64,000 nucleotides of DNA, taken from the NCBI GenBank assembly GCA_934047225.1, contig OW203988.1, positions 1,674,001-1,738,000 of the forward strand, in the 5' to 3' direction. This document shows, one piece after another, positions 12,850 to 23,419 of the stretch. Under the pieces are notes generated by a model. It ran no database searches. It saw nothing but the letters and a program-made list of their open reading frames with translations, and was not told where the DNA came from. A program made the translations under genes and the position numbers. Source of the stretch: Ypsolopha sequella (taxonomy: Eukaryota > Arthropoda > Insecta > Lepidoptera > Ypsolophidae). Position 1 is the first letter of the stretch. Each line of letters begins with the position of its first letter.

Positions 12850-14130
12850 TCTGGTTTGGAGTTTATTTTTGACTTCTGATCTTCAGAAATTACTTTTGGT
12901 AACTGATTGCACTCCAACTAAAGAATTTACGGCAAGGGCGAAGGCTGACCTACGTTCCCAAACGAAGCTATTTCTTGTTTTCCCCGTTTTTAAACGAAAT
13001 TATTTCTTGACCTCTTATTTGATCCCAGGTGAAGTGTTTTTGGCAAAGCCGAAGGCCGTGCGGCATTTCTCACTTGAATATTTTTTATAGCTGATTCGAT
13101 CACGTAGTAAATAATTTAAATTTACGAACGAAACTGTCTTGTTCTCTGATTTCATTCTGTACTAAAGTATATTTGGTATGGCCTCCTCTGTTATAGTGTC
13201 TGTAGAGAGGCCGAAGGCCGAGCCACGCTTTCGGATGAAGTTATATTTTGATCTCTAATGATGTTCTCATGTAAATTGCCTACTTTAACGATGGAAACTC
13301 TATCTCATTTTTTGAATTTATCCACTTCTAAAGTGTCTTTGGTGATGCCAAAGGCGGATCAGTGTTTTTGACCGTTTATTTTTTTCACTGGTACAATTCC
13401 TTAGGACAGAAATAAAAAAATTGAAAATTTTAGTAATAAAATTTCCGAAAGAAACTTTTTCTTGTTCTATGAATTAATTCTCTGCTAATGCCCAGCCACG
13501 TTTTTGGTTGAGATTTTATTTTGAGTTCTTATTTTATCTCCAAATAAAGTGTCTTCAGTGACGTCGGAGGCCGAGCCGCGTTAACGAACAACATTCTCTC
13601 GTTCTCTGAATTGATCAATTTCTAAAGTGTCTTCTGAATCAGAATATATTTATTTGTTTAGACATAGGTATAAAAATATGTGAATAAATTACAAAATGTG
13701 CCTTATGCTTTGCCATTTGGCAAAAAAAAATATGAATTGCATATAACCAATTATGAGGCTTACACAGAAAATTACACTGTATTAAAATAAAATTATAGAA
13801 GTAAATAAAATCACAAATTTTTCAAAAGTAATAAATTATATTCATAAAAATTGTTAACAAACATCAGTGAACTTCTCTATCGTGTAATAAGCTTTTCCTG
13901 TTAGAAAATATTTTAATTTATATTTGAACAGTCTTATGTTTGGAATTTCTCTTAGAGAGTTGGGAAGTTTATTATATATGCTAGATGCCATTCCGAAAAT
14001 ACTTTTTTTAAAATGGGTATTTGGCAAGGCTAAAGGCCGAACCACGTAAGTACTCTTATTTGATCCCCAGGTAACAGGCTTTTACAAAATAAACTCTCTC
14101 TTCCCTGAATTAATCCTCTGCGAAAGTGTC
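12850..14130. repeat. Degenerate spaced repeat with CCGAAGGCC cores
   Basis: A loose unit recurs about every 100-160 bp. It consists of a CTCTGAATT-like phrase, then AAAGTGTCTT, then TTGGTGATGCC-like sequence, then GCCGAAGGCCGAGCCACG. Examples of the core lie near 12935, 13045, 13207, 13345, 13568 and 14028. Copies are strongly diverged. The array is split at 13640-14010 by a reversed LINE end, which falls between an AAAGTGTCTT half and a GCTAAAGGCCGAACC half. No coding frame is conserved across units. Confidence 0.65.
13640..14010 (-). mobile_element. LINE 3' end (Jockey/CR1-like), reversed
   Basis: The minus-strand frame from about 14000 to 13854 encodes KSIFGMASSIYNKLPNSLRE, then LFKYKLKYFLTGKAYY and a stop. 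This is the usual C-terminal signature of insect LINE ORF2 ('aa..YN.LP..ir....FK..Lk..L'). The untranslated tail continues to about 13640. It is inserted inside a unit of the surrounding CCGAAGGC repeat. Confidence 0.75.
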
Positions 14131-15008
14131 TTTGGTTATTCTCAACATTATTCTCAATTTCTAGCCAGAAGGTTAGATACCAATTTTTTTGGTATTCACT
14201 ACAAAACTAAGTAAATTGCAATACACATTTTTATCCACTATTTTCCCCCTTCAGGGTATACTTTTTATACTAAACATGTCACTCTTAATTTCTAGCCACA
14301 GGCTTCGTACCAATTTTAATGGTTTTAAATACAAAACTAATTCACCATCTGCAATGTAAACAACCACTTCACTTTTCTTTATTGTTTATTATATTTAACA
14401 GTGTTCCTTGATAATGCCGTAAGGCGAAATCGTTTGGAGTAATAAAAAAGTGATATTGTGAAACAGTACAAGTGTTTTTATTAAGATTATGATGATGTTT
14501 TACCAAGTGCTGACAATCGCAAGTTTTAATCACATATCAGAATCAACAGAATTTCTTGAAAATACTAAGAAATCTACTAAAATCGTCAAAAATTACTAAA
14601 ATAGTAGTAAATCTACTAAAAGCGGTAACACTGGATTTCATCGCTCGGCTCGGCTCAGGCTTTGTGACCAAGCGAGCCGACCAAGCAATATTCTGTCTTG
14701 CTCGCTCAAAAGTCTTCTTCTGTTAATATATCTCTTTCGCCGATGCGATGCTTAGAAATGGCATAAGTATGAAATGTATCAGTAAGTGTGTGTGTAAATG
14801 TGGGTGTAGCTGTTCCATTTCTCGAATCAGTCGAGTAAAAACGTCACGAATCTTCCCCTTAGTTAATCAAAGGTAGCAACTCCGTATAATGACAATATTG
14901 ACAATATAATGGCAGGTGTTCTATTTCTCATTTTATGTGTTATCGTTAATTAACGGAAAGACGATATTATTGATGGTTTTAGATAAAGTATTGTGTGCAA
15001 CAGGATAT
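14131..15008. other. Gene-free stretch
   Basis: AT-rich. A phrase with TCTAGCCA...GGTT..TACCAATTTT occurs twice (about 14160-14200 and 14290-14325), so part of it is an old duplication. The patch at 14640-14700 contains CGGCTCGGCTC. I see no gene. Confidence 0.45.
14769..14843 (+). repeat. 75-bp exact direct repeat, copy 2
   Basis: Partner of 11650-11724, about 3.1 kb downstream, with no mismatch that I can find over 75 bp. Confidence 0.85.
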
Positions 15009-15016
15009 AATAAGAC

Positions 15017-15284
15017 CAGTGGCATGCATAGAACTTTTTTCCGGAAAAACGATCAGAAGGTAAAATTGGACAATAAAAAAAATTTGAAAAAATTCAAAAT
15101 AACACTTAAAAAACAAAATTTGTAATACGCCAGGGTAGGCACTGCCTACCTTAGAGTGAACATTTTCATACCAATCATTTTTTTTTTCAAAGTGTTAATT
15201 ATTTTTTTTATGAATAATTTTTTTTTATTGTCAAACTTGACCTTCTAGTTGCTTTTCCGAAAAAAAGTTCTATGCATGCCACTG
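15017..15284. mobile_element. MITE with CAGTGGC termini and 8-bp target duplication (hAT-like)
   Basis: The ends are inverted repeats. CAGTGGCATGCATAGAACTT at 15017 is matched by the complement at 15265-15284, and similarity extends inward through a C-GGAAAA block and AGAAGGT for about 60 bp. AATAAGAC immediately precedes the left end (15009-15016) and immediately follows the right end (15285-15292), an 8/8 target duplication. An 8-bp TSD with CAG-type ends is characteristic of hAT transposons, so this 268-bp element is probably a non-autonomous hAT. It has no coding capacity. Confidence 0.88.
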
Positions 15285-15292
15285 AATAAGAC

Positions 15293-16084
15293 ATTGGGAT
15301 AGTCGTGAAGTCTATTACGAAACTCACTTCGTTCGGCTCGTAAACAAGGGTCCCAATGTCTCACATTATGTCTCCGTTCATCTGTTTGATACAGACACTT
15401 TTTTCCGCAACTATTTATATTATATTTCTTAAACATACTTTATACTTTCAAAAGAGGACAGAGAAACAAAAAGTCATAGTTACATTGTTTATGAATATAA
15501 ACCTGACAGAAGTAGCCGTTAATAATACATTATATAATCTGGTTGCTTACTTTATCCATGAAAGCGCACGCTCACGAAAGGCAAACTAATATAAGAACAA
15601 GACTTACGGGAATTTCCTTTGAGGGACAAAATTAGATCTCGAGCCACGAGCCAAAATGGATTTTTTATTCACGAGTTTAGTACTCCACTTTATACCATTG
15701 TCTTCGAGAAAACAGACAGTTTTTAATTATTTCTTTTTCAAATTCAAAATGCTTTAATTCAGGCGTGATCGTGAACGTATAAAGTGGATTTTTTTATTTG
15801 AGTATTGCATCAAAGCTTAAAGCACGATTAAAGTTTCAAAAGTGGATTTTGGAGTTTTGAGCTATTTTAAGAAGAAAGAAACAAGAATTGACAAATATAA
15901 TTTATATGAAGAAATAAAGAAAATCAGACTTGACCGTTTGTGCGTTAGAATCTAGAAAAAAATAAGAATACGTGAAAAAAGGCTGCATGGTCATAGATAC
16001 GAACTAATTTAAAAAAAAGTTTATTTTGCAATTGCATATTGGCTATTGGGTCACCGATTACAGTGAATGAATCTGTCCTGCCCC
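15293..16084. other. Gene-free AT-rich stretch
   Basis: A hairpin-prone GAAACTCACTTCGTTCGGCTCGTAA segment is present around 15317. Otherwise nothing is recognisable. Confidence 0.4.
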
Positions 16085-16307
16085 CCTATTCTGTATCTTT
16101 AGTTGCCAACTGAACGAGGTGCCTATCATCAAAAACATAGATAAAAACTAAAATTTCAAAATTGCCTTTAGTGTGTATTGAACTATTTACAATCTGTGTC
16201 GTCACTTCAAGTGCGAAAATATCCTTAGGACATCGGAATTCGATAGTATATCTATGTTTTTGATGATAGACACCTCGTCCAGAAGGCAACTAGAGATACA
16301 TAATAGG
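16085..16307. mobile_element. 223-bp MITE, copy 1
   Basis: The two ends are inverted repeats of about 50-55 bp. CTATTCTGTATCTTTAGTTG and CTATCATCAAAAACATAG on the left are mirrored by the complement of CTATGTTTTTGATGATAG and CAACTAGAGATACATAATAG on the right. An element of the same 223-bp length and the same interior lies at 25238-25460. No transposase is encoded. The target duplication is unclear because both sites are flanked by C-runs. Confidence 0.88.
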
Positions 16308-16329
16308 CCCGCTGGGTGCCGCATGTGAA

Positions 16330-16930
16330 TGAGACCAGCAGAAGAGTTCATGGTGCTTTTCAATACCTAAAGCAATTCCAGAATTTTACCCTTTAAAAAT
16401 AAAATTATGCTTGCTCAAACGCTTCTTCCCATTATTGACTATGGTGATGTTTGCCTTCTTGATGTCAACGCGGAATTGTTAAATAAACTTGAACGTCTTC
16501 AAAAATTAGCTATCTGATTTATCTTTGGTCTTCGTAAATTTTATCACGTCTTTCATTTTCGCAGAGTTAAAATGGTTGCCAATCCGTCTTTGCCGAAATT
16601 TGACATACTTAACCCTTAACTACCTTACGTCGGTCTCAGAGAATCCAGCGGCCTTTGTTTTTCCAATTTCTTTGGCCAACGTAAGCCATAGGAATCTGTA
16701 CGTCTATGTACCTTTTTGTCGATGCCTTGCAATAATTTGCAAGCACTTGTCAGGTCTATACTTGCGCGAATTCGCTGTAGGTGATTAAAAAAAGGTTCCA
16801 AGTTGGCATTTTCTCAATGTGAATCTCATAGGTTTTTACCTCACATTGAACTTACAATTTAGAAGTGGTTTTTGTTTTGTGTTTATTGTTACTCAGTTAT
16901 TTAAGTAACATTGTATTTTATTGTTTTTAA
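16330..16930 (+). mobile_element. Jockey/CR1-like LINE fragment
   Basis: The frame near 16400-16550 reads TLLPIIDYGDVCLLD, then LLNKLERLQKLAI, a stop, and FIFGLRKFYHV. This is the same RT C-terminal block as at 84-300 but a different, older copy. Residual similarity can be followed to about 16790. Stops make it a dead relic. Confidence 0.75.
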
Positions 16931-18179
16931 TTAAACGATATGAATCTTTAAATACGTACATGTATAAAAATAATGGGTTGGATTTAGTATCGTTTGGCAG
17001 TTGTATGGGGGTGAAAGTGGTTAAAGCTGGTAAAGGGGGGGTCCCCGATTATAACGCTATCACACTTATTAAAAGGTAATGCACATTTTTCGAGAAATAA
17101 ATGAAAATTGTTTCTTACCTAAAATCAGGTAAAAGGCGAAAACGGAACGTTAAAATGGGCGTTTGACAACTAAATCTGTCCTAGTTTATTGTCTGTGGTG
17201 CAAAATATTGTGCAATAACGACGAAACGGAACGCAAAAAAATAAAATGCGTCATGTGTTACTGTCATTCGTAATTCGTTTATTCATTCCGTTTATCCTCA
17301 AGTTCCGTGAATGTTCTCCATGTGCTGTGTGGTGTTTTTGTTTTGGTTTTCTTCGACGACTTTGGCTTGTTTCCTGGACTTGTTTGCATTCCCGATTGAA
17401 ATCCTGCTCAAAAGGAGGTTAGTGTACCATACTTCATGATTAAAATAGGTTAAATCTGCTTCAAAACCGAATCAGAGCACCCCGACTCTATACAGTCTTG
17501 TAGCTACTACCCTTAGAGAGTATATAAAAAGCCGAAGGCGCGAAGGGAGGGCAGCCCCCGCCCGCCGTAATAAAGCTTAGGCACCTGCGTGAGCCATAGC
17601 GGCTGAGGCTGGTCGCCGAAGGCGACCAACAAGCCGAAGCTGTGGAGGCGAGCACAGGTGCCTGTGCTTTGTTACGCAAGGGCGAAGGGGCTGCACTTCC
17701 CACAGCGCCGTAGCCGATGCAGAAGTGAATTTGTGATATAAAAGTGACTTCAGTATTGATAGGTTCAAATGGTTCAAAAATTTACTTCTGCACTGGTAGG
17801 TTCAAGGTTAAAAGAAGGGAGGTTTCTGCACTCCCAGTTTATAAGGAAGTTCTTCCATCTCCCCCCACCTTTACTTTAAAAATATAACCTGAATTTGTTG
17901 ATTATAACCTCAAGAAAGTAAAAAATTAATTATAAAAAAACGATGCATTACCTTTTAATGGGGGGGTGTACCAGGGGTAGGAGCCTAAGTCAATTTTATT
18001 CCCAAAAGAGTTTGCGCTTCCGGCGGCAATGCGCTCAAAAAAAATTGTCATTCTACATTTCATTATTTTTTTTAAATTGTCGTTAATATTAATTTGCGTT
18101 ATTGCAAATAATAACAAAAAATGAGTTCGAGTGTGCAGTGACATTATATTTACAGCTATAGTGGTAGTGATGAAAAATA
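16931..18179. other. Gene-free stretch with a GC-rich GCCGAAGGC island
   Basis: Between 17520 and 17720 the sequence is GC-rich and carries GCCGAAGGC-type words, including a perfect 7-bp-stem hairpin GGTCGCCGAAGGCGACC at about 17609. Open frames across it have no domain. TTAAAAGGTAATGCA at about 17073 and its complement at about 17948 may mark inverted ends of an old element, but nothing else supports that. Confidence 0.4.
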
Positions 18180-18312
18180 GTGTGTATCACTCGAGCCCAA
18201 GTAATATTGTGTTCTCTACTTTAGACTTTAGGATTCTGTGCTACGCTCTGAATTCAAAATAACGCCTCCGTCGACGCACAAAATATTACTCTTGGGCCCC
18301 TTGTAACACAAA
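18180..18312. mobile_element. MITE with about 30-bp inverted ends
   Basis: TGTGTATCACTCGAGCCCAA plus GTAATATTGTG on the left pairs with the complement of CACAAAATATTACTCTTGGG plus CCCCTTGTAACACA on the right, enclosing about 70 bp. There is no coding capacity and no clear target duplication. Confidence 0.7.
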
Positions 18313-18738
18313 TAACTATTGTTGGGATTAGAGGGATGGATTTTTTTATATTGTGTCAGTCGTTTTATATTACATTTTTTGTCTTAAACTCAAATGAAAT
18401 GATATTTACATCACAGTTAGATCACAATCTTTGCGATTTTATTAGATGCTGGAGACTGCAAGTAATCGTGCACTGAACGGTCAAAATATTGAGATGGAGG
18501 TATAAAATATGATACACATTAAAAAATATTTAATTATCACTATTTCACAGTTTTAAATTAATCTGGAAAGTGACAAAACTGGGATAACCCACCCTTAAGA
18601 CACATGCTTTACTAATTGTACTGAATCAATTTGTCAGAAAAACTCCTGAAACAACACGAAAATAAAATCGCTTCCCCGTAGAAAATGTCGAGTAGGATTT
18701 AAACTTTGAGTACTAAGCTCTAAGGTTTTAAAATAATA

Positions 18739-19764
18739 TAGTTATGAGAGGAAGTGACAAATTGTTACAAATGTTTTTGTACGGAAATGATTCAGTTATG
18801 TGAGGAAGTGACAAATTGTTGCAAATGTGTTTGTACGGAAATGATTCAGTTATGTAAGGAAGTGACAAATTGTTGCAAATGTTTTTGTACGGAAATGATT
18901 CAGTTATGTGAGGAAGTGACAAATTGTTACAAATGTTTTTGTACGGAAATGATTCAGTTATGTGAGGAAGTGACAAATTGATACAAATGATTTTGTACGA
19001 AAATGATTCAGTTATGTGAGGAATTGACAAAATGTTACAAATGTTTTTGTACGGAAATGATTCAGTTATGTGAGGAAGTGACAAATTGTTACAAATGTTT
19101 TTGTACGGAAATGATTCAGTAATGTGAGGAAGTGACAAATTGTTGCAAATGTTTTTGTATGGAAATGGTTCAGTTATGTGAGGAAGTGAAAAATGTTGCA
19201 AATGTTTTTGTACGGAAATGATTCAGTTATGTGAGGAAGTGACAAATTGTTGCAAATATTTTTGTACGGAAATGATTCAGTTATGTAAGGAAGTGACAAA
19301 TTGTTTCAAATGTTTTTGTACGGAAATGATTCAGTTATGTGAGGAAGTGACAAATTGTTACAAATGTTTTTGTATGGAAATGGTTCAGTTATGTGAGGAA
19401 GTGAAAAATGTTGCAAATGTTTTTGTACGGAAATGATTCAGTTATGTGAGGAAGTGACAAATTGTTACAAATGTTTTTGTATGGAAATGGTTCAGTTATG
19501 TGAGGAAGTGAACAATGTTGCAAATGTTTTTGTACGGAAATGATTCAGTTATGTAAGGAAGTGACAAATTGTTACAAATGTTTTTATATGGAAATGGTTC
19601 GGTTATGTGAGGAAGTGAAAAATTTTGCAAATGTTTTTGTACGGAAATGATTCAGTTATGTGAGGAAGTGACAAATTGTTGCAAATGTTTTTGTACGGAA
19701 ATGATTCAGTTATGTGAGGAAGTGACAGATTGCTACAAATGTTTTTGTATGAAAGTGGTTCAGT
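18739..19764. repeat. 54-bp minisatellite, about 19 copies
   Basis: The unit has three parts: TTATGTGAGGAAGTGACAAA, then TTGTTGCAAATGTTTTTGTA, then CGGAAATGATTCAG (54 bp). Variants (GTTAC/GTTGC, TACGG/TATGG, GACAAATTG/GAAAAATG) recur in alternating order in the second half, giving a two-unit higher-order pattern between about 19140 and 19630. The open frames on both strands reflect the period. Confidence 0.95.
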
Positions 19765-20159
19765 TCAGTACAATCAGTAGAGCTTGTGGTTCAAATTGTG
19801 AACACGTCATTAATACACGTTAAAAGTTTAAAAACTTGTCAAAGTTCGAATAAAACCATTATCAACACATTTCATACAGAAATAATGAACACAAATTGTA
19901 TGCTGCTACTTATAATTAAAAACATTTCACAAACAAACTTTGATTTTAGCCACAACAAAGGACAGCGGACTCAGTAATTACAGTTTTGAATAATTATGAT
20001 GCACTTAACCCTTCATATAGCTTAGAACACTGAAAGATGTTTAAAAATTGGCTACATTTCAAAGGTTATGATTTCTTACCATGTATAATGCAATACCAGG
20101 CATTATACCTATACAATATAGGTACTACTGTTCTAAAAATAATAACACAATTGCTTTTT
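19765..20159. other. Gene-free AT-rich stretch
   Basis: Nothing recognisable apart from the end of the 54-bp array. Confidence 0.4.
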
Positions 20160-20480
20160 AGGGTTCCGTACCCGAGGGGTGGCAAACTGGAGCCTATCAA
20201 TTACTAAGCCTCCGTTCTCCGTCCGTCTGTCACAAATGTCTACAGCTTCAGCCGTTATAGGTGGCCAGTTTATATTTTCACAAAATACGTGTTACTTATG
20301 AGTGTTAAAAATGGACGTCACCATACTTCACATACAAAAAACTTTGAAACAGTAGCATTACTTTTCGGTATTACACACACGTTTCAAATTTTTCAAATTC
20401 ATTAAATGGTTCTCGATTTAAAATGGAACAAACAGAGAGACAGACAAAAAATTTAATAATCGTTTTAGCCTCAGTTTCAA
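20160..20480 (+). repeat. Dispersed GGGTTCCGTA-type repeat fragment
   Basis: GGGTTCCGTACCCGAGGGGT followed shortly by CTCCGTTCTCCGTCCGTCTG is a phrase shared with 26664 and, reversed, with 37340-37430. It is a common lepidopteran interspersed-repeat hallmark, to my knowledge. No coding content. Confidence 0.55.
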
Positions 20481-20619
20481 TAAACCATTTTATTTAAAAT
20501 TTCGCAAAAACATTTTGTGCTAGTTTTGGAGATATCGGTAGTGTTGCTAGTAAGGATTATTTTGTATTCATATAGTGCATGATGTTCTGTATTTATTAAG
20601 GACACAATTATAATAGGAA

Positions 20620-22390
20620 TTAAAATGCAGTTTGGCATAGATAAATGTAAAATACATTCAATTGAAAAAGGCAAAACCGTAAAAAATTGCTATACACATA
20701 CAACAGGAGACATAAATGAGGCCAAAAATGAAAACTGCACTCACAAATATTTATGGTTAAACCAAGCAAAAAACATTGAACAAAAACAAACAAGAATAGA
20801 TCTCACAAAAAAGTTTAAAGACAGATTAACCGCTCAGACAGTATTTTCATACAAAAACCGAACACTCAACTACATAACAGAGATAGATAGAAAACTTACA
20901 CCACTCAACCTTAGCAATACAAACATGCAACTAAATGAGTCACAAACATTACCATCCGAAAAAAAATATATTTGGAAATAGAAGGCCCTCCACGGAAGAC
21001 ACCACAAAGATCTTGAGCAACTGCACGTTGATAAAAACTAGTTCAATACATGGCTTAAGCAAGGGGAGTTCTTTCCGGAGACGGAGGCATTTATGATCGC
21101 TATTCAAGACCAGGTTATTCATACTAGAAACTATAGGAAACATATTATAAAAGAACGCAATCTATCGAATGAATTATGCAAACATTGTAGCAACGCTTCA
21201 GAAACTATTCAGCATATTACGGGAGCTTCAAACCGACTACAAGCACCAGCATGACCAAGTTGCTTCTATTTTACACAAACACTTTGCATACAAGAATAAA
21301 TACAAAAGACCCCATATTATAAATACAAACCTGAAAAAATTCTCGAAAATAACTCTTTAAAAATATACTGAGACCACACAATCATAACAAATTAAATAGT
21401 ACAATTTAACCGACCGGACATCACCATTCACGACAAACAAAAGAACACAGTTTACTTGATAGATATACTGATACCCAATACTCACAATGTGCAATCGATA
21501 CACACAGAAAAAATAACCAAGTACAAAGATCTGGCTATGGAAATTAAAACACAGTGGCGTGTAAACACTGTTAAAATAGTCCCTATCGTAAAATAAACTA
21601 CAGGTGTTGTTCCTAAAAATCTTGTGACTAAAGTCGAGTCCAGAATTAGGCGAACTAACTTGACAGCCAAAAATGTTGCCAGATATAGGAAAAAATAAAT
21701 AGTGATATGTTTATGTCGACACAAATATGTCGATATAACCTTGTGCCTTCTATAAATCTGATTCTATTTATGTTTTATTAAGTAATTGTCGTCGAAACTT
21801 TCACAGTCATACATACTTGCCAAATAGGGACGAACTACAGCAATTTATATGATATAATATGATCTGAAGGATGTATTGTTTAAAGCGGATATTTACGATA
21901 CTTACTCCTCAAATTAGGAATAAAATACAAAAATAATGATGTTATTACTTTATTACAACAGGCCATTGTGATCCTTGTAGGTAGTTTCTGTCGGGCTAGT
22001 ACGGTACATTTCATGTACCATACATATAGCATTCATCCCTTTCTTTCTGGCAAATATGAAAGTGCAATAGAGACAAACGCTATTATATCGTCGCTGATAA
22101 ATCCAAATCCGTTATGTGTTCGATTTTAATAAATTATTTTTAATAATAATGACTAACTAGACTTTTTAAACATCGATATAAACAGCACTAGCCAAACTGT
22201 GGCAACATTAGTGTACAATGAACTGTCAAGTTAGTTCGCCTTATTCTGGACTCGACTTTAGTTTAAATACTTTGGATATCCCTATCATTGATCCCGACTC
22301 ATACAATTTATCTTCTGCAAAAAGCTGTAGTTCTGAACACTTGTCGTATTACAAGAACATTCCTTCAGTCTAACTCATCAGAACTGTAAA
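20620..22390 (+). pseudogene. R4/Dong-like LINE ORF, 3' half, interrupted by a DNA element
   Basis: The frame from 20625 reads QFGIDKCKIHSIEKGKT and continues like an R4/Dong reverse transcriptase thumb region. Around 21000-21250, in shifted frames, come WLKQGELFPETEAFM, IQDQVIHTRNYRKHIIKE and a CCHC-like ELCKHCSNASETIQHITG. At 21411-21480 the endonuclease-type motif is intact as RPDITIHDK followed by YLIDILIP, then KYKDLAMEIKTQW and IVPIVK. RPD...D..P is the restriction-enzyme-like endonuclease signature of R2/R4 elements. A TA-flanked insert sits at 21631-22258. Beyond it the coding sense resumes (LNTLDIP, then in another frame LQKAVVLNTCRITRTFLQ) and ends at a TAA at 22387-22389. Frameshifts, at least one stop and the insert make it non-functional. 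Confidence 0.85.
21631..22258. mobile_element. TA-flanked inverted-repeat element inserted in the R4-like LINE
   Basis: AAGTCGAGTCCAGAATTAGG continuing GCGAACTAACTTGACAG at the left end is the complement of the right end, CTGTCAAGTTAGTTCGCC followed by TTATTCTGGACTCGACTT. Similarity extends to an inner ATGTTGCCA block (about 60 bp in all). TA stands at both borders (21629-21630 and 22259-22260). Removing the element with one TA leaves the host LINE frame in phase. A TA duplication with roughly 40-60-bp TIRs fits a non-autonomous Tc1/mariner-type element. The 628-bp interior has no transposase frame. Confidence 0.88.
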
Positions 22391-23419
22391 CGACTCTGTA
22401 CTTGGCCTCGGTCCGTGCCACTTTTATCTCTTACAAAAGACGGTTCCGTTCTATTCAAATAAGTTAATAGATATTAAGTAATTATTTAAGTTGGTCGAAT
22501 ATTCGGGTACGTAACCCAAAAGCAACATTATAAATTGGCGTTTTTAGTTTTGTTATTATAACATTATAATTATATGGCATACGATATACAAACAATAAAA
22601 AATGACTAACTAGTTTAGTTTTTGAAATAGACCCTGTAACAAAAATGGTCAACGGCGCCCCATTACTTGACATTTCAAGACATTTAATATTTGTACTCTC
22701 ACTGAGTTCTCACATGCGAGAGTAAAAAAAAATATTTTCTTAGCTCTTTTTTCATGTATGAAAATAATGTTATATTTATCCAAGTTTCAAGTTTGGGTCA
22801 AAATGTTACAGAAACTGTCCAAATTTCAGATCTGTATCTAAAACTGTAGAAAAAGAAATGTTTATAGTTTAACCCAAAAACTCCTCTTTGTGTAAAAGAT
22901 TCGTTGAACTCATTTTGTTCGACAGCCACCCCGGGCTCGTTAAGGGTTAAACACGGATACAATCAATCAAAGGAAATACCTTTGTTTCCTAATTGCCTTC
23001 TCTTTGATTATGAAGCTTCCTCAGTCAATTGATGTTTGTCATAGACACACTTTATAAACATAAACAAATAGATTCAAGAATAATAAATTGGGCATCATTC
23101 TGTCTAGATGAATACCATTCTGTCTTGGCATTCACTAAATACATTTAATATATTTTAAAACTTGTTTTTCAAAGTAAACCAGTAAATATTAAGGTATGTA
23201 TATATTTTGATAAAAATTTACATTTGCTTGCCATGTATGTTTGATGCCGGGTTAGTGAAGCAGCGTACATAGTTAAAGTTAACTTTAAACTAAATATGAG
23301 TACGTATATAGTTATAGTTAACCTTAAATTAAATATGAGTTGGTACGCGCATCATCTTAAGTTTATATTTATATTATTTATTATATTAGTTTATATTATT
23401 TGTTAAAATCTGTGGAGTG
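22391..23419. other. Gene-free AT-rich stretch
   Basis: This includes the presumed 3' untranslated region of the R4-like LINE. A scrap with ACTAGTTTAGTTTTTGAAAT and AGACCCTGTAAC (22610-22640) resembles 42966-43000. Between 23270 and 23335 the phrase GTATATAGTTATAGTTAAC is duplicated. No gene. Confidence 0.4.

Noticed and set aside
17488..17777. Minus-strand frames in the GC-rich island (Ala/Pro/Ser-rich)
   Set aside because: Composition-driven, overlapping in two frames, no domain, and the sequence carries the dispersed GCCGAAGGC motif.
17040..17960. Large element bounded by inverted TTAAAAGGTAATGCA
   Set aside because: A single 15-bp inverted match 870 bp apart, without further end similarity or target duplication, is too weak.
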